This document shows positions 48,267-60,200 of a DNA stretch of 64,000 nt, one piece after another. Where the stretch lies: assembly GCA_025800105.1 (NCBI GenBank), contig JAOXSG010000063.1:1-64000 (forward strand). Direction: 5' to 3'. The notes under the pieces were generated by a model, which searched no databases, was not told the DNA's origin, and saw nothing but the letters and a program-made list of their open reading frames with translations. The DNA comes from Cohaesibacter sp. (lineage in GTDB: Bacteria > Pseudomonadota > Alphaproteobacteria > Rhizobiales > Cohaesibacteraceae). The first letter of the stretch is position 1. Every line of letters starts with the position of its first letter. A program made the translations under genes and the position numbers.

Positions 48267-51200
48267 ATGGCCGACGAAAAAAACACACCGTCCACCTCTG
48301 CGATTGCCAATAAAAATAATGAAGTGCATCGTGCCCAAAACTCGGTTCAAAAAGCCGAAGCGGATCGGTCTGCCAATTCAGTCCATGATTATGATACGCA
48401 GAGTCAAAGCCCTTCGCGGATGGATATTCTCAATCCAAATTTGCATTATGGCAACAATCTGGAAGATGAGAAGCTGATCTCTGACAGTCATACATCCAGT
48501 GGTGCGCGCAATGGCGATGGCGATGAATTTTCGGCCCGTAGCTCAGGCTCCAGCGCTGGCAGCTCGGTCTCTTCCCTGTCTAATGATCAAGGAAGCGGCT
48601 CCGATATAGCAGGATCACCGACATTTTCTTCTGGTTCTGATCTGCCAAGCGCACGTTTTGGCGGTCAATTCCAGCGTCAAGCTTCCCAACAAGATGGCGC
48701 TCTTTCCGATGCTGGCAATTCCCCTTCCAATGCCAATGGCGGGGCCAATGCAGGAGCTGGAGCAGATGACTTTGCGCTGTTTTCCTCTTCCAGCTCTGCC
48801 GCACCCTCTGGCAATACGGGGGGAGGCGCGCAAGGACCGGGCAATCAGGCGCCAACAGATCTGGATCTGTCTGCAACATCGGTTGATGAAAATGCCCAAG
48901 GGGCTGTTATCGGCATTCTTAGCGTGCGCGATGACAGTGATGAGAATCACACCTATGAAGTCAATGATGATCGCTTTGAAATCATTGAGCAGGATGGCAA
49001 AACCATTCTGAAGCTCAAAGATGGTGTCAGCCTTGACTATGAGAAAGAAGGCGACAGTCTTGATCTGATCATCACGGTCACCGATGAGCAAGGCGCAAGC
49101 TATAGCGAAACATTCAGCCTGACTATTGCTGACATCAATGAAGCGGTAGAGGCGCAAGGTGCTTCTGTGACAACAGATGAAGATGCTTCACGTCTGGACG
49201 GGCAATTGGTTGCCAAGGATCCAGATGGGGATCAGCTGACCTTCTCGCTTGTTTCTGGCCCCTCTGAAGGCTCTGTCACGCTTAATGCTGATGGCAGTTA
49301 CAGCTTTGTTCCCGGTGATGATTTCCAATTTCTGGCGGCAGGAGAAAGCCGTACTGTTTCTTTCCAATATCGTGTTGAGGATGGCAGAGGCTCTTCTGAT
49401 ACTGAAACCGTTACCATCAAGGTAACCGGCAACAATGATGCGCCGAGCGCTGTTGAATTGTCCAACACAGCGCTGGATGAAAATGCCGATGGTGTTGTGG
49501 TTGGCACGCTTTCCACCAGTGATCTGGATTTGTCCGACAGTCATAGCTATAGCGTCAATGATCCGCGGTTTGAAATTGTCGAGCAAGGTGGCAATTTCGT
49601 GCTCAAGGTCAAGGATGGTATTTCTTTTGACTATGAGAAGGATGGTGAGACGCTTTCTCTGGATATCACGGTGCAGGATAGCTCTGGCGCGAGCTTGACT
49701 CAGAATTTCGTGCTCTCTGTCAATGATCTCAATGAAGCTGTGATTGCTGATGATGCCAGCGAGACCACCTCTGAAAATACAGCTTTTTCTTCTTCTGTTT
49801 CCGCGACAGATGGCGATGGGGATGTTGTGAGCTATTCTTTGGTCGCGCAGCCTGGCCAAGGCAGTGTGGTGATGAATGCTGATGGCTCCTATCGCTTTGA
49901 TCCCGGCGCTGATTTTGATGATCTAGCCGTTGGAGAAAGCCGCAGCATCACATTTGACTATGTGGCCTCTGATGGCAAAGGCTCCACCGATACCGCTACC
50001 GTTACCATCAATGTGACCGGCACCAATGATGGTCCAAGCGCTGTTCAGATTTCCAGTGCCAGCATTGCTGAGAATAGCGCGGGAGCTGTTGTTGGTGGTT
50101 TGACCACACTGGATGTTGATGCGAGCGATAGCCATAGCTATAGCGTCTCGGATAGTCGCTTTGAAGTGGTCGATGACAATGGCACCATGACGCTGAAGCT
50201 CAAGGATGGTGTCAGCCTTGATTATGAAAACGAGAATGGCTCGGTTGATGTAACCGTCACCAGTAATGATGGCAATGGCGGCATTGTGAGCGAGGCTATC
50301 ACCGTCACGCTTATAAACCAGAATGATGCGCCAACCGATATTGCGATTTCCGGCACCTCTCTTGACGAGAATGATGCAGGAGCCGTGGTTGGCACGCTGA
50401 CCACAACGGATGCCGATGGTGGCGATAGCCACACTTACACCGTCTCAGATAGCCGCTTTGAGGTTAAAGATGACGGCAATGGCAATATGCAGCTCAAGCT
50501 CAAAGATGGCCAAAGCCTTGATCATGAAGCGGAAAATGGCTCAGTCACTGTCTCTGTCACCACGACAGATAGCAATGGCGGCAGCTATAGTGAAGATATC
50601 ACCATCTCTGTGACCGATCAGAATGATGCTGTTGATGCTGCCGATCTTCTGGAGAATATGTCCGAAGACCGGACCATGCAATTCCCGATTTATGCCAATG
50701 ATCAGGATGGAGACAGCATCACCCTGACCATTTTGACGCAACCAAGCCAAGGGACCATCACCCCCAATGGCGGCCCGGTTGGCAATGGCAGCACGCAATG
50801 GATTATGTTCAATCCGGGCAATGATTTTCAGGACTTGGCCGCCGGGGAAAGCCGCGATGTGACCTTCACCTATCGCGCGGAAGATGGCAATGGTTCCAGC
50901 GATATCGGCACCGTGACTTTGCGCGTGCAAGGCACCAATGACGCGCCTACGGCTGTTTTGATTGACGATACACATGTTGCCGAAAATGCAGCTGGGGCTA
51001 TTGTCGGCACCTTGTCAACCAGTGATGTCGATAGTTCTGACACCCATACTTACAGTGTGTCTGACAACCGTTTTGAGATTGGTACTGATGGGAATGGCGA
51101 TCCTGTGCTCAAACTCAAAGATGGTGTGAGCCTTGATCATGAAGCCGCCGACAGCATCACTGTTGCGGTGACGACCAATGACGGCAATGGTGGATCCCAT

Positions 51201-54200
51201 ATCCAGAATATTGTTGTTTCTGTTGATGATGTGAATGAAGGCCCAAGCGATATTGCAATTTCTGGCACTTCTGTTGCTGAGAATGCGGCTGGGGCTGTGA
51301 TTGGCACACTGACCACGACAGATGCCGATGGTGGGGATAGCCATAGTTACACCGTCTCTGACAGCCGATTTGAGGTCAAAGATGATGGCAATGGCAATAT
51401 GCAGCTTAAGCTCAAAGATGGCCAAAGCCTTGATCATGAAGCGGAAAATGGCTCGGTTACGGTTTCTGTCACCACAAATGATGGCAATGGCGGCACATAT
51501 AGCGAAAATGTCACCATCACCATTTCGGACGTCAATGACGGCCCCTCTGATATTGCCATTTCTGGCAACAGCATTGCAGAGAATGCTGCGGGTGCTGTGG
51601 TTGGCACGCTGACAACCACCGATCAGGATGGTGGAGATAGCCATAGTTACACCGTATCTGATAGCCGATTTGAGGTCAAAGATGATGGCAACGGCAATAT
51701 GCAGCTCAAGCTCAAAGATGGCCAGAGCCTTGATCGCGAAGCCGAAAATGGTTCGGTCACCGTCTCTGTCACCACCACTGATGGCAATGGTGGCAGCTAT
51801 AGCGAAAATATCACCGTCTCGATTTCCGATGTGAATGATGCGCCAACGGATATTGCAATTTCCGGCACCTCTATTGCGGAAAATGATGACGGGGCTGTGG
51901 TTGGCACGCTGACCACAACAGATGATGACAGCGGCAACAGCCATAGTTACACCGTCTCTGACAGCCGATTTGAGGTCAAAGATGATGGCAATGGCAATAT
52001 GCAGCTCAAGCTCAAAGACGGCCAAAGCCTTGATCGCGAAGCCGAAAATGGTTCGGTTACTGTCTCTGTGACCACAAATGATGGCAATGGTGGCAGCTGT
52101 AGCGAAAATATCACCATTTCCATTTCAGATGTGAATGATGCGCCGACCGATATTGCTATCTCTGGCAACAGCATCAATGAGAATGATGACGGGGCTGTGG
52201 TTGGCACGCTGACCACAACGGATGATGACGGCGGCAACAGCCATAGTTACACCGTCTCTGACAGCCGATTTGAGATCAAAGATGATGGCAATGGCAATAT
52301 GCAGCTTAAGCTAAAAGATGGCCAAAGCCTTGATCATGAAGCAGAAAATGGCTCGGTTACTGTCTCTGTCACCACAAATGATGGAAATGGCGGCACATAT
52401 AGCGAAAATATTACCGTCACCATTGCGAATCAGAATGACGGTCCATCTGATATTGCCATTTCCGGCACCAGCGTGACAGAAAATGACGATGGGGCTGTGG
52501 TTGGCACACTGACCACCACCGATCAGGATAGCGGCGATAGCCACACTTATACTGTATCGGATAGCCGCTTTGAAGTGATCAATGACAATGGCGCTATGAA
52601 GCTTAAGCTCAAAGATGGCCAAAGCCTTGATCGGGAAGCGGAAAATGGTTCGGTTACAGTTTCTGTCACCACCAATGATGGCAATGGTGGCAGCTATAGC
52701 GAAAATATCACCATCTCGATTTCCGATGTGAATGAAGCCCCAACGGATATTGCAATTTCCGGCACCACTGTTGCGGAAAATGCCGCAGGTGCTGTGGTTG
52801 GCACATTGACAACCACCGATCCCGATAACGGGGATAGCCATAGTTATACCGTCTCTGACAGCCGTTTTGAGGTCAAAGATGATGGCAACGGCAATATGCA
52901 GCTCAAGCTTAAAGATGGCGTGAGCCTTGACCATGAGAGTGCCAGTTCTGTCACCGTGTCGGTCACCTCCAATGATGGCAATGGCGGCAGCTATAGCGAA
53001 GATATCACCGTTAGTGTCTCGGATGTGAATGAAGCACCGACCAGTCTGGATGTGCCGTCCAGCGGTTCTATTGCGATTAACAATGCTGGCTTTGAGGCTC
53101 AGAGCATCATTGAGGGCCATTCCATTTATCGCAATATTGATGGCTGGGATACAACCGGGCAGATTGTTGGCCTTTGGGATCCGAATGCGTCCGGGTTTGG
53201 CGGCAATGCCGCCGAGGGCGAAAATACTGCCTTTTTGATGCGGGATGCGACTGTCTCTCAAACGCTGGATGAGACCCTTAAACCTGGTGCTGGTTATTCC
53301 CTGTCTGTGAAAGTGGGAGACCGCGATGGCGTGGGGGAAGCGACAGGATGGGAAATTCGGCTTTATGCGGGCAATCAATTGCTTGGCAGTGTCGACAATT
53401 CTGACTTCAATCCGGGCGATGGGCAATTTATAGATGCGACCCTTAGCTTGAGCGCAGAGCAATTGAAAGCTTTCTCAGCGCATTATGGTCAGGCTTTGCG
53501 TATTGAATTGTTCAATACAGGCAATAGTGATGAAGTGAATTTTGATGATGTTCGCCTGACCAGCAGTGTTGAAATTGCGGTTGATGAGAATGACAGCAAT
53601 GGCACAGCCATTACCCAGATTGGGGTGAATGATCCCGATGATGGCGATACTCATACCTATAGTCTGGTTGATGATGCCAATGGTGCTTTTTCGATTGATG
53701 CCAATACAGGGATCATTTCTGTCGCCGATGGCAGCAAGATTGACTATGAAACCGCCCAATCGATGAATGTCACTGTGCGGGTCACCGATTCCGGTGGTCT
53801 GAGCCATGATCAGGTCGTTGCTATTGCTGTGAAAGACAGCAATGACGGACCAAGTGACATTGCCATTTCTGGCAACAGCGTGGCAGAGAATGCTGCGGGT
53901 GCAGTGGTTGGCACGCTGACCACGACAGATGCGGATGGCGGAGATAGCCATACTTACACCGTCTCTGACAGCCGCTTTGAAGTGGTCGATGACAATGGCA
54001 CCATGAAGCTTAAGCTAAAAGATGGCCAAAGCCTTGATCGGGAAACGGAGAATGGTTCTGTCACTGTCTCTGTCACCACCACGGATAGCAATGGCGGCAG
54101 CTATAGCGAGAGCATCACTATCAATATTTCAGATGTGAATGATGCCCCAACGGATATTGCTATCTCTGGTACTTCTATCGCTGAGAATGATGACGGGGCG

Positions 54201-57200
54201 GTCGTTGGCACGCTGACAACAACAGATCAGGATAGCGGCAACAGTCATACTTACACGGTCTCGGATAGCCGCTTTGAAGTGATTGACGACAATGGCACCA
54301 TGAAGCTCAAGCTTAAAGATGGCCAAAGCCTTGATCGGGAATCAGAAAATGGCTCGGTCACGGTGTCTGTCACCACAAATGATGGCAATGGCGGCAGCTA
54401 TAGCGAGAATATCACCATCACGATTTCAGATGTGAATGATGCCCCAACGGATATTGCGATTTCCGGCACCTCTATCAATGAGAATGATGACGGAGCCGTG
54501 GTTGGTACATTGACCACGACAGATGCAGATAGTGGCGATAGTCATAGCTACACCGTCTCGGATAGCCGCTTTGAAGTGATCAATGACAATGGCGCGATGA
54601 AGCTCAAGCTTAAAGATGGCCAGAGCCTTGATCATGAAGCGGAAAATGGCTCGGTCACGGTTTCGGTCACCACAAATGACGGCAATGGCGGCAGCTATAG
54701 CGAAAATATCACCGTAACGATTGCGGACGTCAATGACGGCCCATCTGATATTGCCATTTCCGGTAGCTCCATTGCAGAAAATGCTGCGGGCGCAGTGGTT
54801 GGCACACTGACCACAACGGATCAGGATAGTGGTGATAGCCATACTTACACCGTATCGGACAGCCGTTTTGAAGTGATCAATGACAATGGCGCTATGAAGC
54901 TCAAGCTCAAAGATGGCCAGAGCCTTGATCGGGAAGCGGAAAATGGCTCCGTTGATGTGACTGTCACCACAAATGATGGCAATGGCGGCAGCTATAGCGA
55001 GAGCATCACCATCAATATTTCAAACGTCAATGAAGCTCCGACCGATATTGCCATTTCCGGAAATAGCGTGGCTGAAAATGCCGCAGGGGCCGTGGTTGGC
55101 ACATTGACAACAACTGATCCCGATAGCGGAGATAGCCATAGTTACACCGTCTCTGACAGCCGCTTTGAGGTTAAAGATGATGGCAACGGCAATATGCAGC
55201 TCAAGCTCAAGGATGGTGTGAGCCTTGATCATGAAAGCGAAAGCTCTGTCACCGTGTCCGTTACCTCCAATGATGGCAATGGCGGCAGCTATAGCGAGAA
55301 TATCACCGTTAGTGTCAATGATGCCAATGATGCGCCAGACAATATCATGTTGTCGTCAAATTCTGCCAATCTGTTGACCAATGGCAGCTTTGAATCTGCA
55401 TCCCTGCCCTCTGGTGCAGGTGGCAACTATGCTCAGACTGGCTGGACATCCAATTCCGGTGGCACGATTGAGACATGGAATAATTTCATTGGCTATACAG
55501 CCTCTGATGGCAACAATCTCATTGAGCTGGACAAAAATGCCAATCATCAAGACAGCATCCAGCAAAGTGTGACAACCGAAGCTGGCAAGACCTATAACCT
55601 GTCCTTTGATACGATCGGCCGCAGTGGTGGCGGCGATGATATGATCGAAGTCTATTGGAATGGCCAAAAGGTTGGCGAGGTCACGGCCTCTTCTACCTCT
55701 CAGTGGGAAAAAGCCACATTTGAGGTTGTTGGCACTGGCGGCAATGATGTGCTTGAATTCCGAGAAACGGCTGGTGGCGATACTGGTGGTGGGGCCTTGA
55801 TGGACAATGTCTCCCTCCAAGAAGCTGTATATTCGGTTGATGAAAATGCCGCTGGCAGCGTCATTGGCACCTTGACAAGCAGCGATGATGATCGCTCAGA
55901 CAGTCACACTTACAGCGTCTCTGACAGCCGCTTCGAAGTGATCAATGACAATGGCGCGATGAAGCTGAAGCTCAAGGATGGTCAATCTCTCGATCATGAA
56001 GCAGAGAATGGCTCTGTCACGGTCACAATTACCAGCAATGACGGCAATGGTGGCACGTATAATGAAGATTTCACAATCTCCGTCAATGATGTGAATGAAG
56101 CACCAACCGATATCAATCTGTCTGCCAATAGCGTGGATGAGAATGATGCGGGCGCTGTTGTCGGCACGCTGACCACAACAGATGCCGATGTGGGCGATAG
56201 CCATACTTACAGCGTCTCTGACAGCCGCTTTGAAGTGATCAATGACAATGGTGCCATGAAGCTCAAGCTGAAAGATGGCGTCAGTCTTGACCATGAAGCG
56301 GCCAGCTCTGTGAGTGTGCGGGTCACCACAAATGATGGCAATGGCGGAACCTATAACGAAGATTTCTCAATCACCGTCAATGATGTGAATGACATTCATC
56401 TGGCCAACAGCAATTCGGTTGCGTTGGAAGACAGTACGGGTGTTTTGAATTTCCATGCACCAACGCAATTGCCTTCTGGCTCCGGCTATAGTTTCGAGAT
56501 TGTCACAGCCCCTGCTCAAGGCTCGGTTGGCAATCTTTATGGCAATACCTTCTTTTACAATACCTCGACCAATTCCGATGGAAGCGAAGCCAATTTTGAC
56601 TATTTGGGAGCAGGTGAAAGCACAACGATCACCATGCAATATCGCGCTGTTGCCGATGATGGATCGAAAAGTAACATTGCCACTCATACCTTTGAGGTGA
56701 GAGGCCGCAATGATTATCCTGATGATATTCAGCTATCGAACAGCAGCGTACAGGAAAATTCCGCCGGGGCCGTTGTTGGTGTTTTGACCTCTTTGGATAA
56801 AGACCAAAATGATACTCATACCTATACGGTTAATGACAATCGCTTTGAGGTTAAAGATGACGGCAATGGCAATATGCAGCTTAAGCTCAAGGATGGCGTG
56901 AGCCTTGATCATGAGCAAGTCAGCAGCATCACTGTGCGCGTCACCTCCAATGATGGCAATGGTGGCACCTATAGCGAAGATATGGTCATCTCTGTCAGCG
57001 ATGGTAATGATGCGCCAACCGATATTGCCATCTCTGGCAGCTCTGTAGCGGAAAATGCCGCAGGCGCTGTGGTTGGTACGTTAACGTCGACAGATACGGA
57101 TAGTGGCGATAGCCATACTTACACGGTATCGGACAGCCGCTTTGAAGTAGTCGATGACAATGGTGCCATGAAGCTTAAGCTGAAAGCTGGCCAGAGCCTT

Positions 57201-60200
57201 GACCATGAAGGCGAAAATGGCTCGGTTGATGTGACCGTCACTTCAAATGATGGCAATGGTGGCACTTATAGTGAGAGCATCACAATCTCCATTTCAGATG
57301 CCAATGACGCCCCGACGGATATCGCGCTTGGAGTAACCCGCAGTGCAACTGTCACCAATGCAAGCTTTGAAGCAAATGCTCTTGCAGATGGTGTATCCAT
57401 TGATTCTGCTCCATCTGGTTGGACATTGACTGCCAATCGCGGCGGAACATGGGATATAAGCGGGGATAAATATCATGGCCAAGCTATTGATGGTGAGAAT
57501 CTTGCTTTTCTGGATGGCCAAGGTGGCACGCTCTCCCAAACATTGAGCGAAACATTAAGCGCCAATACTGATTTAAATCTGTCAGTTAAAGTCGGATTGC
57601 ATGATTTTGGTAGCACACCTCCTGGATATGAGGTGCGGCTTTATGCAGGCAATACTTTGCTCAAATCCGTTGATGAAGGCGATGTTCCACTTGTCGGTAA
57701 CCAGATGACAGAAGTCACCCTGACCTTATCTCAAGACGAGTTAAAAGCCTTCTCAGCACAGTATGGACAAGCTTTACGTATTGAACTGGTTGGTGACAAT
57801 ACCGGTGACAATTATCATTTTGACGAAGTGAAGCTGGATGTCACTGATTATAGCAATAGTGCTTCTTCTGCTTCTGTTGCAGAAAATGCAGATGGTGCAA
57901 TTATCACCTCTTTGACCACAATTGATCAGGATTCTTCTGATAGCCATACCTACACAGTCTCTGACAATCGCTTTGAAATTGTCGAAGATAGCAATGGCAT
58001 TGTGCAGCTGAAATTGAAAGCGGGTCAAAGCCTTGACAATGAAACTGAAGCCAGTGTCAATCTGACCATTACGACCAATGACGGCAATGGTGGCACCCAT
58101 AGCGAGAATATTACGGTCAATGTCACAGATGTGAATGAAGCCATTACCGGTATTACAGTGACCGGTTCGCAATCTGTGCAGGAAAGTCTTGGGCATCGCG
58201 CCGGCTATCTGTCTCCGGGTCATACCAATCCGCAAGGCCAAGAAGTGGCCGCCTTGCAGGCGCAGGATGGCGATAGCGGCGATAGCCATACTTACAGCAT
58301 TGTGTCGGCAACCGATCAGGATGGCAATTCCGTTGCCATTGACAATGCCTTCCCGTTCGAAATTCAGGGCAACAAGGTTGTCGTCAAATCTGGCGCGACA
58401 CTCGATCATGAGAGCGTGGATCAATATAATATTGTTGTTCAGGCGCAAGATAGCGGTGGCAATACAGCGACAACCTCTGTTTCTGTCGATGTGACCGATT
58501 ATTCCACCTATTTCCATGGTCTGGATCGCATTTATGGCCATGGGGGCGCTTCCATTGCCCTTGATGGCAATGACTATGCCAGTGGCTCCTCGGAAAATGA
58601 TACCATCAATGGTCGAGGTGGTGATGATACTTTGATAGGCAATGGCGGTGATGACACCATTAATGGTGGAGATCATAATGATACTTTGACCGGTGGTGGT
58701 GGCAATGACCGCATTGAAGGGGGCAGCGGCACAGATAAGGCCATCTATTCCGGCAATCGGTCTGATTATTCCGTCACCCAGAACAGCAATGGCACTTACA
58801 CAATTGTTGATACGCGCTCTGGCTCACCAGATGGCACAGATACAGTCAGCGGGGTGGAAAATTTCCAATTTGCTGATGGCACTTTGACCGTGGGTAATCT
58901 GGTCGGGGGCAATTTTGCACCCACAGATATTGCCTTGTCTGCCAATAATGTCAGCGAAAATTCCTCCGGTGCTGTGGTTGGCAATTTAAGCAGCACGGAC
59001 GCCAATAGTGGCGATAGTCATACTTACACAGTCTCTGACAGCCGCTTTGAAGTGATCAATGACAATGGCACCATGAAGCTTAAGCTCAAGGATGGCCAAA
59101 GCCTTGATCATGAAAGTGCTGACAGCATCAGTGTCAGCATCACGACCAATGATGGCAATGGTGGTACTTATTCCGAGAATTTCACCATCAATGTTGCGGA
59201 TGTGAATGAAGCTCCGACCGGCATTTCGGTGTCCGGCTCGCAATCTGTACAGGAAAGTGTCACGGATGGCGGCTCGATTGGCAGCTCTTACGACCCGGCT
59301 GGGGTTTCTGTGGCGACTTTGACGACACAGGATGTCGATAGCGGCGAAAGCCATTCCTATTCGATCCTGTCTGCAACGGATAACAATGGCAATGCTGTTT
59401 CGATTGACAGCTCCTTCCCGTTTGAAGTGCAGGGCAACCAAATTGTTGTCAAGGCCGGTGCAAGCCTCGATCATGAGAGCGTCAGTCAATATAACATCGT
59501 CGTGCAATCCACCGATTCCGGTGGGGAGACTGTCAGCACCAATGTGCAGGTTTCTGTCAGCGATTATGAAGGTTCCAAGGCCAAAGATGGCAACTCAGAG
59601 ACCATCAGAGGCACGTCAGAAGAAGATAATATTGTTGCTGGCGATGGGGCTGATACCATTCATGCAGGCGATGGCAATGATGTGATTAATGCCATGACTG
59701 GCAATGCCCGCTCTTGGGATGATGGTGCCACCGATAAAGTCTATGGCGAAGGCGGCGACGATTATATGCTTGCAGGCTTTGGTGCTGGAGAAGTCTATGA
59801 TGGCGGCTCTGGAACTGACACCGTCTCATTTGAGCATTTTGGCGGAGGCAACAGCGTTGATGTTAATTTGTCCAATGGAGATTATTCTCTGAAATTTCAT
59901 CATACGCAAGCTGGCAATGGCAGCATCTCCAATGTCGAAAATGTCACAGGCAGTCACTCTGACGATAATTTGACAGGCGATAACAATGCTAATGAGATCA
60001 GAGGCCTGAATGGCAATGACAATTTGCAAGGAATGGGTGGTAACGACACTCTGAAAGGCAATGAAGGCAATGACATCGTGGCCGGTAATTCTGGGAATGA
60101 TACCATAGAAGGCAATGAGGGCGATGACAGACTGGCCGGTAATACCGGCAATGACACCATTGATGGCGGTACGGGCACGGATACAGCGGTTTATTCCGGT

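Noticed and set aside
51015-53462. Long minus-strand ORFs opposite the adhesin repeats (51015..52025, 52311..53462)
   Set aside because: Open only because the repeated sense codons lack antisense stops; the translations are repeating low-complexity mirror images of the repeats.
50335-58140. Regularly spaced repeats that could suggest a CRISPR-like array
   Set aside because: Period is ~300 bp and the repeats are in-frame coding units of cadherin/VCBS domains, not short repeats with unique spacers.
57774-58676. 300-aa minus-strand ORF opposite the adhesin
   Set aside because: Same antisense artefact of repetitive coding DNA.
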